From the NCBI GenBank assembly GCA_026705445.1, contig JAPPAR010000011.1, positions 74,525-138,524 on the forward strand: a stretch of DNA of 64,000 nucleotides, given 5' to 3'. The notes beneath the pieces are model-generated. The model searched no databases. It saw only the letters and a list, made by a program, of their open reading frames with translations, and was not told the DNA's origin. Below are positions 17,498-25,668 of this stretch, piece after piece. This DNA is from Candidatus Dadabacteria bacterium (GTDB taxonomy: Bacteria > Desulfobacterota_D > UBA1144 > Nemesobacterales > Nemesobacteraceae). The position numbers and the translations under genes are program-made. The number at the start of each line of letters is the position of its first letter. Within the stretch, counting starts at the first letter, position 1.

Positions 17498-17947
17498 ACC
17501 AGCGTAAAACCTCGGACTGGAGGCTGTTTTCGGTTGTTTTTCGGGCGCAATCAGCCCGTATCCCCCCAGTTGATAGTGAATGCAGGATCCCGCTCTCGTG
17601 CCTTTTTGAAAATTGCACCATGCCAGAAACCTTGAGAAGCTCCAGATTTTCGTAATTGCTTGATATCAAACAATTTTTTCTGTTGATAGATTGTGGAATT
17701 TTTTAGTGCTCGGCGTCTTGGCAGGTCTAACTATCTGAAATTGCTTGATAATTTTTTTCGGCCCGCAAAGGTCTCTTTTAGCCCTGTGTGAAATGATACT
17801 AGCCGGTACCAGATCTTTTTTATCCGCCGTAATGTGTTCTTTTTCCTTGTTTTTCGGGCGATAAGGAAGGATTTCAGCTTGTTTTTAAAGTATGGAAAAC
17901 CTGTGTAATTTTATCTCCTGACTGTTATTTTCCGTGGCGGAGGAAAA
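17498..17947. other. Non-coding gap between folE2 and the MidA gene
   Basis: No gene is visible in these 450 bases. The stretch is rich in T runs and contains a near repeat of AATTGCTTGATA at about 17653 and 17739. TTGTTT (17879-17884) and TGTAAT (17904-17909) are 19 bases apart, a poor promoter match. A ribosome binding site (CGGAGGA) directly precedes the next gene. Confidence 0.4.
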
Positions 17948-19075
17948 ATGCATACTCTTTTGGAAATTATAAAACAGGAGATACGGAAATCCGGCCCGAT
18001 TTCCTTCCGCAGATTTGTCGAACTGTCCCTTTTTCACCCGGGGCACGGTTATTACTCATCGGGGAAGGCGAGGATCGGGAAAAAGGGTGATTTTTACACC
18101 GCTCCATCGGTTCACCGCTCTTTCGGGGAGACTATCTCACGATTCCTTGCCGAGGCGTCGCTTCTGCTGGAAGGGGAAAGTTTTACCGTCGTGGAATTCG
18201 GGGCCTCTGGCGGGCAGCTTGCCCTTGATATACTCGAGGACCTTAGCCGGAACCACCCCGGGCTTTACTCAAAGACCGACTACGTGATGAGCGAAGCAAG
18301 CCCTGCAGCGGTGCTCGCGGCCAGAGAAAAGCTCGAGGGGCACCGCGGAAAGATTCGGTGGATAAACGATCTTCAGGAGATCGGGAAAGGCGGATTCCGC
18401 GGAGTGGTGATCGCCAACGAATTTCTGGATTCTCTGCCCTTTCACAGACTTAGGTCGGACGGAGAGGAAATCCGGGAGGTTTTTCTCTCTCTTCGCAACG
18501 GGGAAATCGAGGAAGTTCTCCGGGATCCCGAAGCGGAAGGGATCTATGACTTTTCAAACCTATATCTGGAAGGATACGCCCGAGGAGAAGAGGCGGAAGC
18601 TTGTCTGCTGTCGGGGAAATGGCTTGCCGAGGTGGGAGAGGCGCTTCAAAAAGGGTTTGTTCTATCCATTGACTATGGATCTCTCGCTCCCGAGCTTTAC
18701 TCCCCCGCAAGACGAAAAGGCACCTTCAGGTGCTTTTATCGCCATGAACTGAGTTCCGACCCCTACACGAGGGTTGGAGAGCAGGATATAACAGCTGACG
18801 TTAATTTTTCCGAACTTATGAGGGTCGGTGATACCTTGGGTCTTGGCACCGTCAAGTATGCAACTCAGGGGCAGTTTCTTGTTGACTGGGGAATTCTCGA
18901 AATTTTCAAGACATACGACAAACCCCAGAACCAGGGAGACCGTCTCGCGGCCAAGACGCTTTTTATGCCTGAATTCATGGGGAGAAAATTCAAGGTTCTG
19001 CTTCAGTCAAAGGATCTTTCACCCGAAGAACTGGCCGAACTCGATAAGGACCGATCGTTCCGTATTGTATTGTAA
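17948..19075 (+). CDS. MidA-family class I SAM-dependent methyltransferase
   Basis: This 375-residue protein belongs to the MidA/NDUFAF7 family (DUF185). The hallmark SLFHPGHGYYSSG and GDFYTAPSVH motifs near residues 25-55 are followed by the SAM-binding VVEFGASGGQLALDIL and by ANEFLDSLPFHRL. In mitochondria the homologue methylates an arginine of a complex I subunit. The bacterial role is not settled, and no complex I genes are nearby here. Start ATG with CGGAGGA four to five bases upstream. It stands alone between two long non-coding gaps. Confidence 0.87.
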   Translation: MHTLLEIIKQEIRKSGPISFRRFVELSLFHPGHGYYSSGKARIGKKGDFYTAPSVHRSFGETISRFLAEASLLLEGESFTVVEFGASGGQLALDILEDLSRNHPGLYSKTDYVMSEASPAAVLAAREKLEGHRGKIRWINDLQEIGKGGFRGVVIANEFLDSLPFHRLRSDGEEIREVFLSLRNGEIEEVLRDPEAEGIYDFSNLYLEGYARGEEAEACLLSGKWLAEVGEALQKGFVLSIDYGSLAPELYSPARRKGTFRCFYRHELSSDPYTRVGEQDITADVNFSELMRVGDTLGLGTVKYATQGQFLVDWGILEIFKTYDKPQNQGDRLAAKTLFMPEFMGRKFKVLLQSKDLSPEELAELDKDRSFRIVL

Positions 19076-19448
19076 CCTGCCATCTCCGCCGTCTGGGCAA
19101 AACATGCCTCCATGGGTGCAGGGTGTTTTCGTTCTAGATTTGAGCACCTGTAAGATTTAAATTTGGGCCATCCTTTCCATGCAAAACGATTTTTGGTCCC
19201 TTTTTCCGCGATTTTTCAGGCGATTTTTCCTGTTTCGCGACCATTTTTACTCCCATTTTTTCGTCCTCGTATACATAACTCACGCTTTTTCTACAGAACG
19301 GAATCACCGTGTCATGGGTGCCCGGCCTGTTGATTTTCCGGTCTGAAGCAGTTATTCTACGCGCGAGGATTTGGAGTTTCTGTGCTTAGGTCAAGCGCAG
19401 TTCTTTAAAAGACGGGGAAACTAATAATCAACGAGAGGTATAACCGGT
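19076..19448. other. Non-coding gap with five phased C(G/C)ATTTTT repeats
   Basis: No gene is seen in these 373 bases. Five copies of an octamer C(G/C)ATTTTT begin at 19187, 19209, 19221, 19241 and 19253, with spacings of 22, 12, 20 and 12 bases. CATGGGTGC also occurs twice (about 19114 and 19314). The repeats could be protein-binding sites upstream of the AhpD-like gene, or simple T-rich sequence. Confidence 0.35.
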
Positions 19449-20132
19449 ATGTCTGATACTATAATGAAGGCCCAGATCGGTGGGGATATAGCTCATCTCA
19501 GAGAACTGAACCCGGATCTTTACGACTCTTGGATGGCTTATCATGATTCGGTTTTTACCGACGGAGCTCTCACCGCAAAGGAAAAACAGCTCATCGCGGT
19601 AGCCGTAGCGCATATTACGGCTTGTCCTTACTGTATAAGGTCAAGGGTTCGAGCCAGCAAAAAAGAGGGAGCGAGCGACCAGGAAATAGTCGAATCGATA
19701 TACGTGGGACTTAGGCTCAACATGGGGGGGCCTTTCGCGTTTTCAAGCCTGGCTTTTGAAGCCTGGGACACCCTCGAAAGCGGCATCCCGCTTACCGAGG
19801 GGCATTTCTTCAAAAAGGACATAGCGAAGGAAATTGCTAGCTTCAGGGAATGCAGCGGCGATATTTCTCCCCACTTCATGGAGCTTCATAAGAAAATTTT
19901 TGCCGACGGAGCTCTCAGTAAAAAAATGAAGAGAGGAATAATAGGTCTTGCATGTGCTCATGCGACTAAATGTCCTTATTGTATAAGGGGAACCGTGAAG
20001 GATGCGCACACCGACGGCGTAACTGCGGAGCAGATGGCTGAGGCCATAAACGTTGCCATGGTCATGACCGCCGGTTCCTGTTACGCGCACACCAGCATTG
20101 CTATGGACACGCTTAAGAGTCTCGAGAAATAG
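19449..20132 (+). CDS. Tandem carboxymuconolactone-decarboxylase/AhpD-like protein
   Basis: This 227-residue protein has two repeated AhpD-like units. Each repeats the plan of DSWMAYHDSVFTDGALTAKEK / FMELHKKIFADGALSKKMK followed by HITACPYCIR or HATKCPYCIR. The redox pairs are Cys59/Cys62 and Cys175/Cys178. AhpD peroxidases use CxxCxxxH for disulfide exchange with proton relay; here the histidine position is Arg in the first unit and Thr in the second. It is therefore a CMD-family redox protein with an altered active site, and peroxidase activity is uncertain. GAGAGG at about 19432 is the ribosome binding site. The gene ends just before the parS/terminator palindrome. Confidence 0.85.
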   Translation: MSDTIMKAQIGGDIAHLRELNPDLYDSWMAYHDSVFTDGALTAKEKQLIAVAVAHITACPYCIRSRVRASKKEGASDQEIVESIYVGLRLNMGGPFAFSSLAFEAWDTLESGIPLTEGHFFKKDIAKEIASFRECSGDISPHFMELHKKIFADGALSKKMKRGIIGLACAHATKCPYCIRGTVKDAHTDGVTAEQMAEAINVAMVMTAGSCYAHTSIAMDTLKSLEK

Positions 20133-20169
20133 AATTTTAGCGGTTTTTTTGAAAATCCTCCTCAATTTG

Positions 20170-20206
20170 CCCTGAATGTTTCACGTGAAACATTCAGGGT
20201 TTTTTT
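20170..20206 (+). terminator. Rho-independent terminator whose stem contains a parS site
   Basis: A 30-base perfect palindrome (20170-20199) starts CCCTGAA and ends TTCAGGG and is followed by seven T (20200-20206). In RNA this gives a strong hairpin plus U tract, closing the AhpD-like gene. Its central 16 bases are a perfect parS sequence, so DNA-level and RNA-level functions overlap. Confidence 0.8.
20177..20192. promoter_or_regulatory. parS: parS centromere site 1 (ParB binding)
   Basis: TGTTTCACGTGAAACA is identical to the bacterial consensus parS, the ParB/Spo0J nucleation site. It lies about 18 kb from the putative origin, which is the usual origin-proximal setting. No parA or parB gene is present in the window. 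Confidence 0.9.
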
Positions 20207-20255
20207 AGCTTTTTTCCTCTGACCGAATGCGGCTTTATATGGTAGATTCTCTTTC

Positions 20256-21659
20256 ATGTCGTCACTTGTGCCCGAGCGCGAAAGCACCATAGCCGCCATT
20301 TCCACCCCGCTTGGAGAGGGAGGAGTGGCCGTAATCCGTATAAGCGGTGGTGAATCTCACTCGATCGCGAGGAAAATCTTCGTTCCTGCGGGGAACACGG
20401 GTTTTTCCGAGAGAAAACTCTGTTTCGGGAAGATAATCGACCCCGAAACAGGCGGAACGGTGGATGAAGTCCTGTGTGTGGTCATGAGTTCCCCCGATAC
20501 CTATACGGGGGAGGACGTAGCCGAGATACATTCTCACGGGGGATATGTAGTTCCCCGGAAGATACTTGAAATTCTGATCGGCCTCGGGGCGACTCTCGCT
20601 GCCCCGGGCGAATTTACCCAGAGGGCGTTTCTTAACGGGAAAATGGACTTGGCGCAGGCCGAGGCGGTTTCTGACATTATAAGCGCCCAGACCGAGCAGA
20701 GCCTCCGCTACGCTGAGGCTCTGCTTGAAGGGACCCTTTCGGGCAAGGTGAACGAACTTAAGGATCAAATTCTTGACGTTCTGGCGGAAATAGAGGCGAA
20801 TCTCGATTTTCCCGAGGAAGATATAGATCCCATTGCGAAAAACCGCCTCAAGGAAGCCTCTGGATCCGTGGAAAAGGAACTTTCAGCGCTCATCGACAGC
20901 TACGACACGGGCAGAATGTTCAGAGACGGGGTGACTATGGTAATACTGGGCAAGCCTAACGTCGGGAAATCGAGCATACTTAACTGCCTGCTCGAGACTC
21001 AGAGGGCTATAGTGAGCCCTATAGCCGGAACCACGAGGGATTTTATCGAAGAGAGAATAAATATCGGGGGAATTCCCCTCGTTATAACTGATACGGCCGG
21101 CATAAGGGACACGGAAGACCGGATAGAAAGGCTCGGGGTGGAGCTTTCCCTGAAAAAAGCCGAGGAGTCCGAATTCGTGCTCGTCGTTTTGGACCAGAGT
21201 ACGGAACTTGATGGCCTGGACATAAGAATCCTCAAGACCGCCGCCAAAAAGAAGCATCTTGTCGTGATCAACAAGATAGATCTTGAGGAGAAACTGGAAA
21301 GATCAAAGCTGCGGAGGATTCTTGGGCGAAAAAAGCTGATTGAAACCTCGGCACTTGCAAAAGAGGGGATAGGGCGGCTCAGGCAGGCCATGTTTGAGAC
21401 CCTTTCGGGCTCGCCTAATGCCTTGGATGCCTCGGATGCCTCGGAACTGGTACTTACAAACCTTCGGCACAAAAAATCCATTGAGAAGGCCCGCGGCCAG
21501 CTGCGTATGTTCCTTGAGCTTCTTGGGCGGAACGAGTATCCGGAGATCCTCTCCATAGAATTGCGAAACTCAATGAATTCGCTCGGCGAGATTACTGGAG
21601 AAGTGACCACGGAAGATCTTCTGGGCAGAATTTTCTCCAGATTCTGCATTGGAAAGTAA
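20256..21659 (+). CDS. mnmE: tRNA modification GTPase MnmE
   Basis: MnmE works with MnmG to add the aminomethyl group to uridine 34 of certain tRNAs. The 467-residue protein begins with the folate-binding domain (TIAAISTPLGEGGVAVIRISG), continues with a helical domain holding the inserted GTPase (G1 GKPNVGKSS near 232, G2 AGTTRD, G3 DTAGIRD, G4 NKID), and ends in the invariant CIGK. No mnmG gene is in the window. The gene is bracketed by two parS sites. TAGATT (20243-20248), 18 bases from CTGACC (20219-20224), is a possible weak promoter placed almost at the ATG. Confidence 0.97.
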   Translation: MSSLVPERESTIAAISTPLGEGGVAVIRISGGESHSIARKIFVPAGNTGFSERKLCFGKIIDPETGGTVDEVLCVVMSSPDTYTGEDVAEIHSHGGYVVPRKILEILIGLGATLAAPGEFTQRAFLNGKMDLAQAEAVSDIISAQTEQSLRYAEALLEGTLSGKVNELKDQILDVLAEIEANLDFPEEDIDPIAKNRLKEASGSVEKELSALIDSYDTGRMFRDGVTMVILGKPNVGKSSILNCLLETQRAIVSPIAGTTRDFIEERINIGGIPLVITDTAGIRDTEDRIERLGVELSLKKAEESEFVLVVLDQSTELDGLDIRILKTAAKKKHLVVINKIDLEEKLERSKLRRILGRKKLIETSALAKEGIGRLRQAMFETLSGSPNALDASDASELVLTNLRHKKSIEKARGQLRMFLELLGRNEYPEILSIELRNSMNSLGEITGEVTTEDLLGRIFSRFCIGK

Positions 21660-21672
21660 AAGCGGGACTGAA

Positions 21673-21688
21673 TGTTTCACGTGAAACA
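21673..21688. promoter_or_regulatory. parS: parS centromere site 2 (ParB binding)
   Basis: A second exact TGTTTCACGTGAAACA, within a 20-base perfect palindrome (21671-21690), just after the mnmE stop. It is not followed by a T run, unlike the first copy, so it is not a clear terminator. The two sites are 1,496 bases apart. Confidence 0.9.
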
Positions 21689-21860
21689 TTTAGGACTTAT
21701 ATACTTACGTTGACAGGGCCGCTTAAGTCTCTAGTTCCCTTTTAAAAAAAGTACTTGAGATTAAATCTACCCTGTAATAAGTTTATACTTAGTGGGTAGG
21801 TTGTATAATTTTCCCAACCTTATATAGTTTTTTATAAAACCAAGAGACGGGAGGCGTTCA

Positions 21861-22151
21861 ATGCCATTATTTGGCGTTCTGCTTATAGGAGAAGACTCTG
21901 TTCGCGAAGAATTGCGCAAGAGAATTGAAAATAAATATAAAGAAAAGAAACTCCATGTGGGCAATGATTTTTATATCATTTCTACGAAAGAACCCCTTGC
22001 AAAAGATGTTGCACAAACAGTAGGAATATATAGCGATCCTCAAAGAGAAGACACTCTCGGAACTGTTTTCAGGTTGAATGGTTCATATGCCGGTTTTGCT
22101 CCTGGTGAGGTTTGGGACTGGATACACGACCAAACAAAAGCCACATCCTAA
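21861..22151 (+). CDS. Small protein of unknown function (orphan gene 1)
   Basis: I do not recognise this 96-residue protein. It is soluble by composition, with an N-terminal hydrophobic strand MPLFGVLLIG, a charged helix (EELRKRIENKYKEKK) and a C-terminal GEVWDWIHDQTK. The ATG has a good GGGAGG at 21849-21854. Codon use is noticeably more AT-rich than in mnmE or pheT, which suggests recent acquisition. A TATAAT at 21804-21809 lies inside a small AGGTTG/CAACCT inverted repeat upstream. It is followed after 10 bases by a second small gene, so the two probably form a unit. Confidence 0.6.
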   Translation: MPLFGVLLIGEDSVREELRKRIENKYKEKKLHVGNDFYIISTKEPLAKDVAQTVGIYSDPQREDTLGTVFRLNGSYAGFAPGEVWDWIHDQTKATS

Positions 22152-22161
22152 CTAATTACCC

Positions 22162-22470
22162 ATGACAAAAAAGCTCTCGCCATTTGAATCTCCCCAGACA
22201 CCTACAACCAGAGAAGGTTCAATAGAGAATATACAAAGAGATCTGCGCAAATATGATGGTGATTTACGAGAGCAGGAAAAGCAGATAGCAGCATTAATAG
22301 CAAAAGAGCCTTTTCTGGCCACTAAAGACTGGGTATATGTGATGTTTTTGAAATATACTGTTCCCGCAATAACTATTATAATCGGAGGTTTAATTGCTTA
22401 CTTGGTCCACTTTAACAAAACTCTTGTGGAAAAGATTCTGCTACAACAAGGACCTTGGTTGCCCCTTTAG
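22162..22470 (+). CDS. Small single-helix membrane protein of unknown function (orphan gene 2)
   Basis: This 102-residue protein has a polar N-terminal part likely to form a coiled coil (IENIQRDLRKYDGDLREQEK, about residues 20-40) and one hydrophobic helix (YTVPAITIIIGGLIAYLV, about 65-85), with a short tail. Such coiled-coil plus single-helix forms occur in phage, conjugation and defence contexts, but nothing specific can be assigned. The start ATG lacks a clear ribosome binding site. AT-rich composition matches the preceding orphan gene, with which it is probably co-transcribed. Confidence 0.55.
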   Translation: MTKKLSPFESPQTPTTREGSIENIQRDLRKYDGDLREQEKQIAALIAKEPFLATKDWVYVMFLKYTVPAITIIIGGLIAYLVHFNKTLVEKILLQQGPWLPL

Positions 22471-22950
22471 AGGTAAACTACAGTGAAAACACCCGTCAAC
22501 CTAAGTATATAGTTCCAAACATTTCACAGGGCACTCGGCGGAATGAGTGAGAGGGGTTGGGCCGTTTAGAGAATTATCAATTATTTAAGGGAGTTAGGGT
22601 ACAGCCTGCAGAGTTCGGGGGATTTCATTCACAATCTATCGACAAGAAAAAGTGTTTCATATCAGTGAATTAAGAAATTCCAAACGAAATTTTAATAATT
22701 TGTTAACAGTTAAGAAGTTCACTGAGAATTTTATGCGGGGACGCGCCTCCTTGGCCGTCTCGGGAACCGTGTTTTTTCTCTTCAGCCGGTTAAAATGCCC
22801 GCCTGTTTACGGGACCGGTTGCGCGGCCCCCCGGATTTGGTCATGATTGTTTGGAGGTTATTTTTAACTTCTTAAATAATCTTTTGTTTTCAGCAGGTTA
22901 ACTGTTGACCAGTTTTTTATACCGTGTAACCTAACTCGCCGGGTGAATTT
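22471..22950. other. Non-coding gap before pheT
   Basis: No convincing gene is present in these 480 bases; a 64-codon frame at 22652-22846 looks random. A GC-rich stretch at 22786-22818 could fold, with CCGGT pairing ACCGG outside and CCCG pairing CGGG inside. GGTTAACTGTTGACC at about 22896-22910 is an interrupted inverted repeat near the likely pheT promoter, but no confident promoter was identified. Confidence 0.4.
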
Positions 22951-25365
22951 ATGATTTTTCCTCTTGGATGGCTTACCGACTACCTCAAAATCGATGTTTC
23001 TCCGGAAGAACTGGGAGAAATGCTTACCATGGCGGGACTGGAGCTTGAAGCGCTTGAAGACAAGGGCAAGGCTCTTGCCGATGTCTGCGTCGCCCAGATA
23101 AGCAGCATCGAAAAGCATCCGAACGCCGACAGGCTGAGCGTCTGCGAGGTTACGGACGGAGAAACCCCCTACACGGTTGTCTGCGGTGCGGACAACATGA
23201 AAAAAGGGGACAAGGTCGCTTTTGCCAAAGCTGGAACCCTTCTTCCCCCTACCTTGAAGTTTCCGGAAGGCCTCAAGATAAAACGCTCCAAGATTCGCGG
23301 GGAGAATTCCGAGGGAATGCTGTGTTCCGCGGATGAAATGGGCCTCTCGGGCGACGAAGACGGGATAATGATTCTTTCGCCCAAGGCAGAACTTGGAACC
23401 AGCATGAACGAGCAGATCGGTTACGACGGCGTTATCTTCGAGGTGGGAATTACCCCTAACCGTCCTGACTGCATGAGTATTTTCGGGATCGCGAGAGAAG
23501 TCTCGGCAATACTGGGCGAGAACCTTCAGAAACCGGTTTTCTCCTTAAAAGAGCGGGGGGAGAGCATTTCGGAAAAGTCCGCCGTAGTTGTTGAGGACAC
23601 AGAGGCATGCCCCAGATACTGCTGCCGGCTCATTGAAGGAGTCAGAATTGGTCCTTCTCCCGCGTGGCTTCAGGAGAGGCTTGAGTACTGCGGAATCCGC
23701 TCCGTTAACAATGTCGTTGACGTTACGAACTTCGTTTTGCTTGAGCAGGGACAGCCGCTTCACGCTTTTGATTACGACAAGCTTGATGAGGGTCGGATCT
23801 CCGTCAGAAAAGCTAGTGACGGGGAAACGATAGAAACGCTGGACGGGGTCGAGAGAAAGCTGCTCGCCGAGGATCTGCTTATCTGCAGCGGGGATCATCC
23901 CGTCGCGCTTGCCGGAGTCATGGGCGGATCCGGCACCGAAATAGAGGATGCGACGAGCAATGTTCTGCTTGAATCCGCTTACTTTTCTCCCGTAGGGATA
24001 AGAAAAACGTCCAAGCGAACCGGTCTCAAGAGCGAATCTTCGAGCAGATTTGAAAGAGGCATAGACATAAACAACGTTTCGTTTGCGCTTGACCGCGCCG
24101 CCGAGCTTATAAGCCGCTTATCCGGGGGAACAGTTGCCAAGGGGATTATCGACGTGTATCCCGAACCGGTTAGCCCGAGGGAGATCTCCATGTCGGTTGA
24201 CAAGGTCTGCAATCTGGTCGGCATATCCACCGATTCCCAGGAGATAGCGGAACTTCTCGAGAGTCTCGGGTTTGAAGTTCTGAGCATCTCTGCCGGGGAG
24301 CTTTTGCTTCGGGTTCCGACTTTCAGGGTGGACGTAGAGCGCGAGGTGGACATAGTCGAGGAAGTCGCCCGTCTTCTGGGTTATGACAATATTCCCTCCG
24401 TCCTGCCGGAGGTTCCCATGCTAGCCAGAAAACCCAGCGTGATAACCGTCATGGAGAAAAGGCTCAGGGACATTTTCGTCTCCTACGGTTTTCTTGAGGC
24501 TATAAACTACAGTTTTGAGTCTCCCGAACTTCTCAGGACGTTCGGCTTTGAGGAGTCGATCCGCATTATGAACCCGATATCGCGGGAGCTTTCGGAGATG
24601 AGGATGAGCCTTCTTCCCTCCCTGGTGAAAAACGTGAGACTCAACCTCTCAAGGCAGAATCAGGACGTAAGACTTTTCGAGTCCGGCAAGGTGTTTTACC
24701 CCAAGGACATGGACCAGTTGCCGAACGAAGTGAAGAAATTCGCGGCGATTGCCACCGGAAAAAGGGCACCCGAGATATGGGACGGGGAGAAATTCGACTT
24801 CTTTGACATAAAAAGCGTGCTTGAAAGGAGCCTTGAGGTCCTTTCGGTGGATTCAAGGATAGAGTTTGAGTCCGTTTCCCCCGATCATGGATTCCTCTGG
24901 CCCGGAAAATCCTCCGCCGTACTGGTCGACGGAAACGTTCTGGGGATGGTAGGGGAGCTGCATCCCCATCTTCTGGAAAAACTCGAGATAAGCGAAAGCG
25001 TGTACGTGCTTGAACTCGACCTGTCGTTTCTCTCGGTGGTCTATACGAGTTTCGAGAGGAAATTCTCCCCTCTTCCCAAATTCCCATCTCTTCGCCGCGA
25101 CATAGCGCTTGTGGTCGATGATACGGTTCCGGTGCGGGAAATTCTTTCGGTTATAAAAAAGGCGGATTCCGGTATAATAGAAAACGCTTGGGTGTTTGAC
25201 GTTTACAAGGGAGATTCCCTTGAAGAAGGAAAAAAGAGTGTTGCGCTTTCCTTGATTCTTCGAAACAGGGAAAGGACCCTTACCGACGAGGATGCTAACA
25301 GGGTTCAGCAGGATGTTCTTAAGAGTTTGGAAAAAACAATAGGGGCCGAATTGCGTTCGATCTAA
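22951..25365 (+). CDS. pheT: Phenylalanyl-tRNA synthetase beta subunit
   Basis: PheT is the tRNA-binding and editing subunit of the alpha2beta2 synthetase. The 804-residue protein has the usual length and domains: an N-terminal domain, the EMAP-II-like OB fold (about 40-150, with HPNADRLSVCEV), B3/B4 editing with HAFDYDKL, B5 with RVPTFRVDVEREVDIVEEVAR, the catalytic-like core and a C-terminal anticodon-binding FDX-ACB domain (FPSLRRDIALVVDD). The catalytic alpha subunit gene pheS, normally directly upstream, is absent; AT-rich orphan genes and a gap occupy that place. ihfA follows 15 bases later. Confidence 0.97.
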   Translation: MIFPLGWLTDYLKIDVSPEELGEMLTMAGLELEALEDKGKALADVCVAQISSIEKHPNADRLSVCEVTDGETPYTVVCGADNMKKGDKVAFAKAGTLLPPTLKFPEGLKIKRSKIRGENSEGMLCSADEMGLSGDEDGIMILSPKAELGTSMNEQIGYDGVIFEVGITPNRPDCMSIFGIAREVSAILGENLQKPVFSLKERGESISEKSAVVVEDTEACPRYCCRLIEGVRIGPSPAWLQERLEYCGIRSVNNVVDVTNFVLLEQGQPLHAFDYDKLDEGRISVRKASDGETIETLDGVERKLLAEDLLICSGDHPVALAGVMGGSGTEIEDATSNVLLESAYFSPVGIRKTSKRTGLKSESSSRFERGIDINNVSFALDRAAELISRLSGGTVAKGIIDVYPEPVSPREISMSVDKVCNLVGISTDSQEIAELLESLGFEVLSISAGELLLRVPTFRVDVEREVDIVEEVARLLGYDNIPSVLPEVPMLARKPSVITVMEKRLRDIFVSYGFLEAINYSFESPELLRTFGFEESIRIMNPISRELSEMRMSLLPSLVKNVRLNLSRQNQDVRLFESGKVFYPKDMDQLPNEVKKFAAIATGKRAPEIWDGEKFDFFDIKSVLERSLEVLSVDSRIEFESVSPDHGFLWPGKSSAVLVDGNVLGMVGELHPHLLEKLEISESVYVLELDLSFLSVVYTSFERKFSPLPKFPSLRRDIALVVDDTVPVREILSVIKKADSGIIENAWVFDVYKGDSLEEGKKSVALSLILRNRERTLTDEDANRVQQDVLKSLEKTIGAELRSI

Positions 25366-25380
25366 AAAGGGGGGCTTTTC

Positions 25381-25668
25381 ATGACAAAGAAGGATCTGGC
25401 AGGCGTTTTATACGAGGAAATAGGGTTTTCGAGAAGGGAATCCGCTGAGATAGTAAACTTTTTTTTCGACTTGATGAGAGAGAAGCTTATAGCCGGTGAA
25501 GAGGTGAAACTCCCAGGGTTCGGAACCTTCAGGGTCACGAGAAGGAAATCCCGCATAGGAAGAAACCCTTCCACTGGAGAGGAAGTAGACATACCTTCCC
25601 GTCTGACAGTTGTTTTCAAACCCAGCAGGTTTCTCAGGAAAAAGATTGACCAGAAACGGGGGGATTAA
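25381..25668 (+). CDS. ihfA: Integration host factor alpha / HU-family DNA-binding protein
   Basis: This 95-residue protein of the HU/IHF family bends DNA. It begins MTKKDLAGVLYEEIGFSRRE and contains VKLPGFGTFRV and the DNA-intercalating arm RIGRNPSTGEEVDIP with its tip proline. The pheT-ihfA order is the one known for IhfA in proteobacteria, which supports alpha over beta or HU. A GGGG-rich leader gives a ribosome binding site. It overlaps the start of the next gene. Confidence 0.92.
   Translation: MTKKDLAGVLYEEIGFSRRESAEIVNFFFDLMREKLIAGEEVKLPGFGTFRVTRRKSRIGRNPSTGEEVDIPSRLTVVFKPSRFLRKKIDQKRGD

Noticed and set aside
22652-22846. 64-codon frame in the gap before pheT
   Set aside because: No ribosome binding site, atypical composition and no motif.
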